Assembly: GCA_902796635.1 (NCBI GenBank)
Contig: CADBPU010000069.1
Location: 1-13,700, forward strand
Origin: an uncultured Eubacteriales bacterium
Lineage (GTDB): Bacteria > Bacillota > Clostridia > Christensenellales > UBA1242
Direction: 5' to 3'
DNA length: 13,700 nt
In this document: piece after piece, positions 6,154 through 13,181 of the stretch
How positions within the stretch are numbered: position 1 is the stretch's first letter
How the letters are laid out: every line of letters starts with the position of its first letter
Notes under the pieces: generated by a model
Databases searched by the model: none
What the model saw: the letters and a program-made list of their open reading frames with translations, nothing else
Told to the model about the DNA's origin: nothing
Position numbers and translations under genes: made by a program

Positions 6154-6771
6154 ATGGGAAAATTTATAACATTTGAAGGTGGCGAAGGCGCAGGAAAAAC
6201 CACATTAATCGATAGTCTAAAAAAATATTTTGATGAAAATAATATAGATTACATTGCAACAAGAGAACCCGGTGGCGTCAAAGTTTGTGAAGAAATAAGA
6301 AATATTGTCAAGTATAGCACAGAAGAAATTTCAAAAAGGGCAGAATTACTATTGTTTTCTGCAAGCAGAGCAGAACTTACACAAAGATTAATTCGTCCAA
6401 GTTTGGAAAGTGGAAAAATTGTTTTGTGTGATAGATATTTTGATAGCACAAGAGTTTATCAAGGTTTTGCAAATGGAATTGATGATAGAGATGTGATGTC
6501 AATAACAAATTTTGCAACCAATGGACTTGTGCCAGACATAACCTTTTATTTAGATATTGACCCAAAAGTTGCATTTTTAAGAAAAGGTGGTCAAGACAAA
6601 GGCGATAGGATTGAAGAGAGAGATTTGTCCTATCACTATATGGTTAGAGATGGCTACAACAAAATTGCAAAAAATGATCCACGTTTTGTTATTTTGGATG
6701 CAACACTATCAAAAGAAACAATTTTGGAACAAGTACTTCAAAAATTAAGGACGGAAAATATAATTGAGTAG
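6154..6771 (+). CDS. tmk: dTMP kinase (thymidylate kinase)
   Basis: It phosphorylates dTMP to dTDP with ATP, the step that commits thymidylate to DNA synthesis; cytoplasmic. The product has 205 residues, the normal size. The Walker A loop is FEGGEGAGKTT (7-17), followed by TREPGG (36-41), the DRY motif (93-95) followed by STRVYQG, and a LID region (about 143-154) with R143, K144, K149 and R152. A plain P-loop with basic LID residues corresponds to the bacterial (type II) arrangement. It begins the tmk-holB-ricT-trmN6 overlapping cluster; holB starts inside its last codons. No ribosome binding site precedes ATG 6154 and the -10 box is 6 bases away, so a leaderless mRNA is likely. In Bacillus, yaaQ and yaaR separate tmk from holB; here they are missing. 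Confidence 0.96.
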   Translation: MGKFITFEGGEGAGKTTLIDSLKKYFDENNIDYIATREPGGVKVCEEIRNIVKYSTEEISKRAELLLFSASRAELTQRLIRPSLESGKIVLCDRYFDSTRVYQGFANGIDDRDVMSITNFATNGLVPDITFYLDIDPKVAFLRKGGQDKGDRIEERDLSYHYMVRDGYNKIAKNDPRFVILDATLSKETILEQVLQKLRTENIIE

Positions 6772-7738
6772 TTATTTATTTCAAGTAAGTCAGTTAAAAA
6801 AGTATCAGGATTTTTTGAATAAGATAACAAAAGGCAGTCATGCAATAATTTTACATAGCGAAGATACTATACTTCAAGATATTATTGCAAAACTATTTGT
6901 TATGAATTTTGAGTGCGAAAATGATATGGTACCATGCATGTATTGCACATCTTGTCAAAAAATTATGGACAACAATGCTTTGGATGTAAAAGTTTTTGGC
7001 GAAAACAAGTCAATAGTTGTAGAAGACAGCAATTTTATTGTTCAAGATAGTTTTGTTTTACCTTATGAGTTCAAAAATAAATACTATATCTTAAAAAATT
7101 TTGAAAATGCAACTCCACAGGCGCAAAACAAGTTATTAAAAGTTATAGAAGAACCACAATCTTACGTGAAATTTGTTTTGCTTGTAAACAATTTAGATGC
7201 AGTATTATCAACAATAAAAAGTAGGTGTGAAATTTTTGATGTGCCAAGATTTGATACTTTGGAGCTCAAAAATATTTTCGATTTTAGGGTTGGTGATGGA
7301 AAAAAAGTTAGTTTTGGTGCTGAATATGCTTCGGGCAATTTAACAAAACTTACCCAAATTTATGAAGATGACGATTTTCAAGATATCTATGCACTTTGCG
7401 TAAGATTATTGACAAATCTTAAAACATCGGCAGACGTGCTAGAATATTCATCACAAATATTAAAATTGAAAGACAAATTTCAAACATTTGTAGAAATCTT
7501 AATTTTAATGTATAGAGATATTTTGACAATACAGCAAAGCAAACCGGAACTGATTGAAAACAAAGAACAACAGAATATTTTGACTGTGCTTGCAAATGGC
7601 ATAAGTTCAAAAGCAGTGATAAACATTATTCAAGAATTGCAGGGAGTAAAAGAAAAATTAAAATATAATGCAAACATATCAGGGGTGGTTGATAGTTTGC
7701 TATTAAAAATATTGGAGATTAAACATTTATGCAAATAG
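6764..7738 (+). CDS. holB: DNA polymerase III subunit delta' (clamp-loader)
   Basis: Delta' is the stator subunit of the clamp loader that opens the sliding clamp and places it on DNA. The product has 324 residues. The zinc module is complete (C51, C58, C61, C64 in PCMYCTSC). NKLLKVIEEP (122-131) and the SRC arginine-finger motif (153-155, followed by EIFDVPRF) are clear. The Walker A loop is lost (LHSEDTILQD replaces GxxxxGK), consistent with delta' not needing to hydrolyse ATP. The C-terminal collar domain is divergent. The start is taken as TTG 6764, overlapping the tmk stop by 8 bases, with GGA 8 bases upstream; no ATG lies near the conserved N terminus. The overlap suggests translational coupling. 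ricT begins within its last 10 bases. Confidence 0.92.
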   Translation: MSSYLFQVSQLKKYQDFLNKITKGSHAIILHSEDTILQDIIAKLFVMNFECENDMVPCMYCTSCQKIMDNNALDVKVFGENKSIVVEDSNFIVQDSFVLPYEFKNKYYILKNFENATPQAQNKLLKVIEEPQSYVKFVLLVNNLDAVLSTIKSRCEIFDVPRFDTLELKNIFDFRVGDGKKVSFGAEYASGNLTKLTQIYEDDDFQDIYALCVRLLTNLKTSADVLEYSSQILKLKDKFQTFVEILILMYRDILTIQQSKPELIENKEQQNILTVLANGISSKAVINIIQELQGVKEKLKYNANISGVVDSLLLKILEIKHLCK

Positions 7739-8565
7739 TAGGTGTAAAATTTAAGTCAGTTGGCGAAATTATAGAGTTTAATGCAAACAACCATGAAATC
7801 AAAAAAGACATGGCTGTTATTTGCGAAACAGAAAACGGACTTATGTTTGGTATTGCAGAAGCGGATAGCCGTGAAGAAAATACGTCTGGTGAATATCAAA
7901 AAGTGGTTCGTATAGCAACTGACGGCGACAAAAGAAAGTTGGAAGATATACATAAAAAAGAACAAGAAGCGTTGATGAAAACAAAGCAACTTGCAAAAAA
8001 GCACGGTCTTGAAATGAAAGTTATTGATGCTGAATATACTTTTGATATGAATAAATTGACTTTTAGTTTCACAGCAGAAGGCAGAGTTGATTTTAGAGAT
8101 TTGCTTAAAAGTCTTGCAGGGGAGTTTAAGACAAGAATAGAACTTAAACAAATTGGCGCAAGAGATGAAACCAAAATTTTGGGCGGATATGGCCCTTGTG
8201 GAAGACAACTTTGTTGTGCCAATCATTTAAGAGATTTTGGAAAAGTTAGCATCAAAATGGCAAAAGACCAAGGACTTTCATTAAATCCAACAGGAATAAA
8301 TGGTATGTGCAACAGATTACTCTGTTGTTTGCAATATGAAGAAAATGATTATGCGCAAGTTTTGCAAAAAATGCCAAAATTAAATAGCAAAGTAAAGACA
8401 CCAGATGGAGAAGGCGTTTGTACCTTTAACAATGTTTTGAAAGAGCAAGTGTCAGTAAAATTTATTAATGAAGATGGTGGCTATACCATAAAAGATTATT
8501 CACTTGGAGAAATCAAATTTGAAAAAAGAAATGACGAGCCAAAGCAACAAGACCAAAATCAATAA
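7729..8565 (+). CDS. ricT: PSP1-domain protein RicT (YaaT)
   Basis: In Bacillus, RicT joins RicA and RicF in an Fe-S complex that helps RNase Y mature many mRNAs and affects competence, biofilm and sporulation. The product has 278 residues, the usual length. A PSP1 domain occupies the first two thirds (start MQIVGVKFK; central coiled stretch about 68-92; RVDFRDLL). The Fe-S cysteine motifs are intact: GPCGRQLCC (C157, C162, C163) and MCNRLLCC (C194, C199, C200), followed by YE. The C-terminal tail is polar (Gln-rich). ATG 7729 overlaps the holB stop by 10 bases, with GGAG 11 bases upstream. The order holB-ricT-trmN6 is that of Bacillus with yabA removed. Partners RicA and RicF are not in this window. 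Confidence 0.95.
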   Translation: MQIVGVKFKSVGEIIEFNANNHEIKKDMAVICETENGLMFGIAEADSREENTSGEYQKVVRIATDGDKRKLEDIHKKEQEALMKTKQLAKKHGLEMKVIDAEYTFDMNKLTFSFTAEGRVDFRDLLKSLAGEFKTRIELKQIGARDETKILGGYGPCGRQLCCANHLRDFGKVSIKMAKDQGLSLNPTGINGMCNRLLCCLQYEENDYAQVLQKMPKLNSKVKTPDGEGVCTFNNVLKEQVSVKFINEDGGYTIKDYSLGEIKFEKRNDEPKQQDQNQ

Positions 8566-9259
8566 TTTGCATTTGCAAAAAGATGAGAGATTGGACGATT
8601 TGCAGTATAACAATTTGTATATAATACAAAACAAATATAATTATTGTTTTTCTAGTGATGCTGTTTTGCTATGTAATTTTGTTAAGGCAAAAAAAACTGA
8701 AACTATTGTTGATTTGTGTAGTGGCAGTGGAGTTGTGGGAATTTTAGCACAAGCCAAAACTAATGCAAAACAACTGTATATGATAGAGTTGCAAAAAGAA
8801 CTTGCTAACATGTGTGAGCGCTCAATAGAATATAACGGTTTACAAGATAAAGCAAAAGTTTTTTGTTGTGATATTGTAGATGCTCAAAAAATATTGTTTC
8901 AAGAAACAAGCAAAAAACAGTTTGATGTTGTTTGTGTAAATCCACCATATTACTTGCCAACACAAAAAAAATTGTCAGGAAAAGAACAAATTGATATTGC
9001 TAAATTTGAATTGAGATTAAATCTCAATAGTATTTGCAAAGTTGCAAGTGATTTGCTTAAATTTGGTGGCAAATTTTTTATGATTAATGATAGTGATAGA
9101 ATTGCAGAAATCATACAAACAATGCAAAAGCATGACTTGCAACCAAAGGTGCTGCAATTTGTTTTTCCAAAACCGAACACAAAAAGTAATGTTGTGCTTA
9201 TAGAAGCCATAAAGGCCGGAAAATTGGGCGCAGATGTTGTTTGTAAGAATCTTTATTGA
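8531..9259 (+). CDS. trmN6: tRNA1(Val) A37 N6-methyltransferase (YabB/TrmN6 family)
   Basis: Family role: SAM-dependent N6-methylation of adenine 37 in a tRNA; the exact tRNA here is inferred. From ATG 8531 the product has 242 residues. DERLDDLQ (18-25) is the characteristic YabB start region. CFSSDAVLL precedes the SAM-binding loop VDLCSGSG (60-67), and NPPY (137-140) is the adenine-N6 methyltransferase catalytic motif. The C-terminal region has the usual FVFPKPNTKSNVVLIE strand. The start is uncertain: ATG 8531 overlaps the end of ricT by 35 bases and has no good ribosome binding site. TTG 8519 has GGAG 9 bases upstream, and TTG 8567 would start after the ricT stop. All three give the same catalytic domain. 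Confidence 0.88.
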   Translation: MTSQSNKTKINNLHLQKDERLDDLQYNNLYIIQNKYNYCFSSDAVLLCNFVKAKKTETIVDLCSGSGVVGILAQAKTNAKQLYMIELQKELANMCERSIEYNGLQDKAKVFCCDIVDAQKILFQETSKKQFDVVCVNPPYYLPTQKKLSGKEQIDIAKFELRLNLNSICKVASDLLKFGGKFFMINDSDRIAEIIQTMQKHDLQPKVLQFVFPKPNTKSNVVLIEAIKAGKLGADVVCKNLY

Positions 9260-9350
9260 TATAAATTATCAATATTTATATAAAAATAAAGCAAGAGAAT
9301 AAAATATTTTTTTGTAATAATGATAATAATTCTCAAAGGAGAAAAAAAAT

Positions 9351-10160
9351 ATGTTATATTTTGTTGCAACGCCAATAGGAAATTTGAAAGATATTAGTTT
9401 TAGGGCAGTTGAAACTTTGAAAAATAGCGACGTTATTTTGTGTGAAGACACACGCACAAGCAAAACACTTTTATCTCACTATGAGATAGATAAAAAACTT
9501 ATTAGTTTTCACAAATTTAATTATGCCGAAATGACACCAAAAGTTGTTGAAATGCTAAAAGAAGGCAAAACAATAAGTTTGATTAGTGATGCTGGCACAC
9601 CTTGTATTTCTGACCCCGGCACAGAACTAATCAAAAGTTTAAGAGAAAACAATTTGCAATATTCAATCATTCCGGGTGCAAGTGCATTTTTGAATGCATT
9701 TTGTCTAAGTGGATTTTCTGCACCTTTCACTTTTGTTGGCTTTTTGCCAGAAAATAAAAAGGAAAGAAAGCAGGCGTTAATCAATTTGAGTGATACACCA
9801 TACACTATGATATTCTACTCAGCGCCACATGATTTGAAGCAATATTTGGAGTTGTTGCACAATGCTTTTGGTGATAGAAATGCTTGCACAGTTAGGGAAC
9901 TCACAAAATTGCATGAAGAAGTTGAGTTTTTTAATTTGCATGATGGATATCCAAAAGAGCCAAAAGGTGAATATGTTTTGCTTGTTGAAGGTAGAAAGAA
10001 AGATGTTTGCGAACTAAACAATCTTTCAGTTTTGGAACACTATGAATATTATGTTAATCTCGGCACACCACAAAATGAAGCAATCAAAAAGGTTGCAAGT
10101 GATATGGGTGTTGCAAAAAATGTGATTTATAATCAAATTGTGGCAATAAAGAAAAAATAA
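9351..10160 (+). CDS. rsmI: 16S rRNA (cytidine1402-2'-O)-methyltransferase
   Basis: RsmI 2'-O-methylates C1402 of 16S rRNA in the decoding centre, using SAM. The product has 269 residues, close to the usual 280. The tetrapyrrole-methylase fold motifs are all present: VATPIGNLKDIS (5-16), CEDTR (31-35), SDAGTPCISDPG (79-90), IIPGAS and FVGFLP, then FYSAPHD. The C terminus has the small helical domain (NEAIKKVASDMGVAKNVIYN). ATG 9351 has AAAGGAG (9335-9341) 9 bases upstream. It lies 90 bases after trmN6, where Bacillus carries yazA; no clear terminator lies between, so readthrough from the tmk cluster is plausible, though an own promoter cannot be excluded. Confidence 0.97.
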   Translation: MLYFVATPIGNLKDISFRAVETLKNSDVILCEDTRTSKTLLSHYEIDKKLISFHKFNYAEMTPKVVEMLKEGKTISLISDAGTPCISDPGTELIKSLRENNLQYSIIPGASAFLNAFCLSGFSAPFTFVGFLPENKKERKQALINLSDTPYTMIFYSAPHDLKQYLELLHNAFGDRNACTVRELTKLHEEVEFFNLHDGYPKEPKGEYVLLVEGRKKDVCELNNLSVLEHYEYYVNLGTPQNEAIKKVASDMGVAKNVIYNQIVAIKKK

Positions 10161-10203
10161 ATTTTAATAATTAAATTTTGCTATATGTATAAAATAATTT
10201 TGG

Positions 10204-10231
10204 TTTTCAAAAATTTTTGATATACTATAAT
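10204..10231 (+). promoter_or_regulatory. Promoter of the lipoprotein gene, with palindromic spacer
   Basis: TTTTCA (10204-10209), 16 bases, TATAAT (10226-10231, perfect). The 14-base perfect palindrome TCAAAAATTTTTGA (10207-10220) fills most of the spacer and could be an operator. AAGGAG (10239-10244) follows 7 bases before ATG 10252. Confidence 0.6.
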
Positions 10232-10251
10232 AGTTAATAAGGAGAATTATA

Positions 10252-11019
10252 ATGAAAAAATTAATATCTAGTTTACTTGCAATTTGTTTATTTGTTTGTG
10301 GAGCAGTTTTTCTGTCTGGTTGTAATGAAGCAGATTTGAACTTATGGAATGAAGCACTTAATTTGGAAGTGAACGCTTTATCTGCCCAACAACAAATGAA
10401 TGCAGGAGAAAAGTTATTTGCAAAATTAGAACTTGCAAAAGAACACAAGTATGTTTTGGAACTTTCTGGCGAAAATGTTAGTGAAGGAAACAAAAATTAT
10501 GTTTCAAAATCATTATACAACCCAGAAGGAAAAGTGGTAAGTATTAATAATAATGGAGAATTAAAAACAAATACTGCTGGAATATACTATTTGTTGTTGC
10601 AAAGAAATAATGAAAATGTTGTTTCAACATTAAGAATTAAATTTACACCTGTTCATTCACATAACGAATATGGACTTTGCAGTTGTGGAGATTTTGTAGG
10701 AACTGAATTTAATGAAGGCGTTAGTCAAACTGTTGATTTATCAATGGATGGAACAAACACAACAAAATTATGTTTCAAAGTCAATGTCAACCATACAAAT
10801 GGTGTTGCACTTGATGCTTATGGTATGAATTTGGAAAATACAACAATGAAAGTATTTAATTCAAATGGTAATCAACTTCAAGTTAGAGAAGTTGCCGGCT
10901 ATCCAAAAGCATTTATTGCAACAAGTCTTGGTGCGTACTATGTTCTTATTGAATATGGAAATTCAACAGGCAATGTTGTTTATGAACAAATAACATTTAG
11001 GGAAGTTTTAGATAATTAA
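10252..11019 (+). CDS. Predicted lipoprotein with two beta domains and a His/Cys linker
   Basis: Function unknown. A lipoprotein signal peptide is clear: MKK, a hydrophobic stretch, and the lipobox LSGC, with C24 as the lipidated residue, so the mature protein should be anchored on the outer face of the membrane. The mature part seems to hold two similar beta-rich domains. The first (about 50-131) ends AGIYYLLLQRNNENVVSTLRIKF; the second (about 155-250) ends LGAYYVLIEYGNS..NVVYEQITF. Both have a Y/F-N-x-x-G turn before that strand, which suggests an internal duplication of PPC-like sandwiches (inference). Between them lies HSHNEYGLCSCGDF with H135, H137, C143 and C145, a possible metal site. 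The gene is monocistronic with its own promoter and terminator, and not obviously linked to spmA/B. Confidence 0.85.
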   Translation: MKKLISSLLAICLFVCGAVFLSGCNEADLNLWNEALNLEVNALSAQQQMNAGEKLFAKLELAKEHKYVLELSGENVSEGNKNYVSKSLYNPEGKVVSINNNGELKTNTAGIYYLLLQRNNENVVSTLRIKFTPVHSHNEYGLCSCGDFVGTEFNEGVSQTVDLSMDGTNTTKLCFKVNVNHTNGVALDAYGMNLENTTMKVFNSNGNQLQVREVAGYPKAFIATSLGAYYVLIEYGNSTGNVVYEQITFREVLDN

Positions 11020-11029
11020 AATATTAAAT

Positions 11030-11055
11030 AAAGATGCATGTTTGCATCTTTTTTT
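11030..11055. terminator. Intrinsic terminator between convergent genes
   Basis: A perfect 9-bp stem AAAGATGCA (11030-11038) / TGCATCTTT (11043-11051) with a TGTT loop and a T run to 11055. It is strong for the lipoprotein gene on the plus strand. On the minus strand, after spmB, the U-run is short, so it works less well there. Confidence 0.9.
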
Positions 11056-11071
11056 ATGTTCAAAATATTTT

Positions 11072-11581
11072 TCAAAAAATTTTGCAAAACAAACAAGCAA
11101 GTATTGTGCTGAGTAATGTTGCACAAAGTGCAATGGGTATTGCAATTCCAAGTTTTTTTACACTTGTTTTTGAAAAATATACCGTGCTTACGTAAAAAAC
11201 CGTGTCGCTACTTGCAAGTATAACACTTGCACATCTTGCAATATAACTATCAACGCCATAGATGTCATATACATTTTGAAGTATTGCAAGGCCACCACTG
11301 CCAGAAAATGGTTTAAGTACAACAAGTTTTGTGAGTTCCGTTGGTATGCCAAGCACATTAAAAACAGGAGATAGCACTTTTGTTAGTATATCGCAAAGCC
11401 CACTCTTGTCAAAGATTTCAATAAAAATGAATACTGCAACAATATATGCAAAGATATCAACAATGAGATTTATGCTTTCTTTTGCACCATCAACAAAACT
11501 ATTGTATGGTTTTGTTTTTTTTATGGTTGCAAACACAAGCATTATAAAAATAAGAATCGGCAAAATATAACTACTTATCAT
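11072..11581 (-). CDS. spmB: Spore maturation protein B
   Basis: SpmB acts with SpmA in the membrane; in Bacillus and Clostridium perfringens their loss gives spores with incompletely dehydrated cores. The product has 169 residues, close to the family's roughly 178. It matches the family in order: an N-terminal membrane helix (ILPILIFIMLVFATI), K-T-K-PYNSFVDGAKES, a helix with IVAVFIFIEIFDKSG, the loop LKPFSGSGGLAIL, DSYIARCASVILASSDTVFYVSTVYF, and a last membrane helix. This is the nucleoside-recognition (gate) domain type. ATG 11581 overlaps the end of spmA by 11 bases; only a weak AAGG lies upstream, so translation is probably coupled to spmA. Confidence 0.93.
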   Translation of the reverse strand: MISSYILPILIFIMLVFATIKKTKPYNSFVDGAKESINLIVDIFAYIVAVFIFIEIFDKSGLCDILTKVLSPVFNVLGIPTELTKLVVLKPFSGSGGLAILQNVYDIYGVDSYIARCASVILASSDTVFYVSTVYFSKTSVKKLGIAIPIALCATLLSTILACLFCKIF

Positions 11582-12143
11582 GTTTTTTTCTAACCTTAAA
11601 AATTAATTTTGTTATTGTTATAATAATCACGCCCGTCAAAATACTGGTGCAAATGGTTGGCAAAATTATTCCACTTGGATTTGTGCTGTTTGATGCTACC
11701 ATAAGTCCCATTATTGTTGTTGGCAAAAGTTGAAAAGATAGGCAATTAACAATCATAAGCATTGTCATGCTATTGTTTATTTTTCCCGTTTTTGGGTCAA
11801 GTCCTTGCATGGCTTTTATTGCACTTGGTGTTGCAGCATTGCCAAGACCCAAAATATTACTACTGAGATTGATTGCAATTTGACTTTTTGTATATTCATC
11901 TATATTTTTACCAAATAAAAATCCAATGATAGGCGATAGCCATTTTGCAAGTTGCTTGTTAAAACCTGTATTTTCCAAAATTTTCAATAGTCCAAGCCAA
12001 ACTGCATAAATTGCAAGTAAACTAATGCACAAATTAACACTGCTTTCACTTGCACTCATCATGGAACTGATTATTAGGTCTGGCGACTTAAAAATCATTA
12101 AAATAATACCTGTGAGCATAACCACAAGCCAAAATATATTCAT
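11571..12143 (-). CDS. spmA: Spore maturation protein A
   Basis: SpmA is the membrane partner of SpmB in spore-core dehydration. From ATG 12143 the product has 190 residues, near the family's roughly 196. It begins NIFWLVVMLTGIILMIF as the family does, followed by AVWLGLLKILENTGF, the highly conserved NILGLGNAATPSAIKAM, then NSMTMLMIVNCLSFQLLPTTIMGL and a final membrane helix before a basic tail (KVRKKHDK). About five membrane segments are visible. A TTG at 12188 in frame would add 15 residues unlike the family. There is no Shine-Dalgarno sequence; a sigma-E-like promoter ends 5 bases before the ATG. It overlaps spmB by 11 bases as a two-gene operon, divergent from prmC. Confidence 0.93.
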   Translation of the reverse strand: MNIFWLVVMLTGIILMIFKSPDLIISSMMSASESSVNLCISLLAIYAVWLGLLKILENTGFNKQLAKWLSPIIGFLFGKNIDEYTKSQIAINLSSNILGLGNAATPSAIKAMQGLDPKTGKINNSMTMLMIVNCLSFQLLPTTIMGLMVASNSTNPSGIILPTICTSILTGVIIITITKLIFKVRKKHDK

Positions 12144-12148
12144 AAAAA

Positions 12149-12177
12149 ATTTTATGCTGAATTTTGTTGAATTATGA
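12149..12177 (-). promoter_or_regulatory. Sigma-E-like sporulation promoter of spmAB
   Basis: On the minus strand: TCATAAT (12177-12171), 14 bases, CATAAAAT (12156-12149). These agree with the Bacillus sigma-E pattern KMATATT-N14-CATACAHT at 6 of 7 and 7 of 8 positions. The boxes are AT-rich, so chance cannot be ruled out, but sigma-E control is what is known for spm genes in Bacillus. Confidence 0.5.
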
Positions 12178-12200
12178 GTGAAGAGCAATCAATGTTTTGT

Positions 12201-12229
12201 TTTACAAACAAATATCAAAATGATATAAT
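12201..12229 (+). promoter_or_regulatory. Promoter of prmC with leaderless geometry
   Basis: TTTACA (12201-12206), 17 bases, perfect TATAAT (12224-12229) with TGA directly before it. The -10 ends 6 bases before ATG 12236, and no Shine-Dalgarno sequence lies upstream. Confidence 0.75.
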
Positions 12230-12235
12230 CAAAAC

Positions 12236-13078
12236 ATGGAAAACAAAAAATATAGTTTAGCAGAAGCATTAAAAATTTTGACTGATTTTGCCAATCTAAA
12301 CAATTCTGATAATTTGGAAGTCATTAAATGGATTGTGATAAAGACATTAAGACTTAAACGAGAGCAATTTGATTATATAAAATGCATTGAACTTGAAGAA
12401 TTAGAAAAGATGAAAAAATATATCAAGAGATATATTACTGGCGAGTCATTGAGCCGAATTTTTGGCTATATCGAATTTTGTGGAGAACTTTTTGATGTGA
12501 CAGAAAATGTGTTTGACCCAAGATTAAGCACCGAAGCACTTGTCAGTGAAGTTTTGAAATATGACTACAAAAATCCTGAAATCATTGATTTATGCACTGG
12601 CAGTGGCTGTGTCGCAATAATATTAAGCAAAAGACTAGGTGTTTGTGTTGACGCTCTTGATGTTTCACCATTTGCGATTGAAATCACAGAAAAAAATGCA
12701 AAAAAATTGAGTGGCAATATTTGTTTAATTGAATTTGACTTGTGTGATGATTGGAATAAGGCATTGTATAAAAAATATGATGTAATAGTTTCAAACCCAC
12801 CTTATTGGAACGCTAGCAAGATATTGACTAATCCCGAAGTGGTAAATGATAACCCGCTTATTGCTTTTAATGGTGGAGAAGATGGATTAAAATTTATTAA
12901 ATTAATAATAAAAAATAGTCCAATGTTTTTGAAAAGTGGTGGACGTTTATTTTTGGAAATGGACCCAGAACAGGAAAAAGAGATTGAACGTCTGTTGCTT
13001 GATGGTGGTTTTGTTGATATCAAAACAGCAAAGGACCATAGAGGAATAGACAGGGTTATTTCAGCAAAAATTCAATAA
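12236..13078 (+). CDS. prmC: Peptide chain release factor N5-glutamine methyltransferase
   Basis: PrmC (HemK) methylates the Gln of the GGQ motif in release factors, improving termination; cytoplasmic, SAM-dependent. The product has 280 residues, the family length. The N-terminal helical domain recognises the release factor (1-85); SRIFGYIEF (73-81) is the usual linker. The family's PRPETE motif appears as DPRLSTE (94-100). DLCTGSGC (118-125) is the SAM loop, and SNPPY (186-190) is the glutamine-binding catalytic motif, followed by the family signature NPEV..NPLIAFNGGEDGL. It usually sits beside prfA, but here it stands alone, divergent from spmA. ATG 12236 is the only good start, although no ribosome binding site precedes it. 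Confidence 0.95.
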   Translation: MENKKYSLAEALKILTDFANLNNSDNLEVIKWIVIKTLRLKREQFDYIKCIELEELEKMKKYIKRYITGESLSRIFGYIEFCGELFDVTENVFDPRLSTEALVSEVLKYDYKNPEIIDLCTGSGCVAIILSKRLGVCVDALDVSPFAIEITEKNAKKLSGNICLIEFDLCDDWNKALYKKYDVIVSNPPYWNASKILTNPEVVNDNPLIAFNGGEDGLKFIKLIIKNSPMFLKSGGRLFLEMDPEQEKEIERLLLDGGFVDIKTAKDHRGIDRVISAKIQ

Positions 13079-13084
13079 AAGAGC

Positions 13085-13108
13085 AAAAATGCTTAAGATA
13101 GCATTTTT
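13085..13108 (+). terminator. Intrinsic terminator of prmC
   Basis: A perfect 9-bp stem AAAAATGCT (13085-13093) / AGCATTTTT (13100-13108) with loop TAAGAT. The T run is part of the stem and only five long, so efficiency may be moderate. Confidence 0.75.
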
Positions 13109-13126
13109 CAAAATATAAAAAAATAA

Positions 13127-13154
13127 TATACAATTTTATTTTTTGTGTTATAAT
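13127..13154 (+). promoter_or_regulatory. Extended -10 promoter of metG
   Basis: TATACA (13127-13132, weak), 16 bases, perfect TATAAT (13149-13154) with TGT directly before it. AGGAG (13172-13176) precedes ATG 13182 by 5 bases. Confidence 0.7.
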
Positions 13155-13181
13155 GAAGTGTATTGATTAATAGGAGTAAAA

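Noticed and set aside
7756..8226. Two long minus-strand open frames opposite ricT
   Set aside because: ricT is certain on the plus strand; the antisense frames have Ser/Phe/Cys-rich, family-free composition typical of shadow frames in AT-rich genes.
9256..9272. TTGATA/TATCAA hairpin at the trmN6 stop as a terminator
   Set aside because: Pure AT 6-bp stem with no T-run; too weak to call.
9260..9350. Promoter for rsmI in the 90-base gap
   Set aside because: Several TA-rich -10-like boxes exist, but none has a credible -35 at 16-18 bases or an extended TGN.
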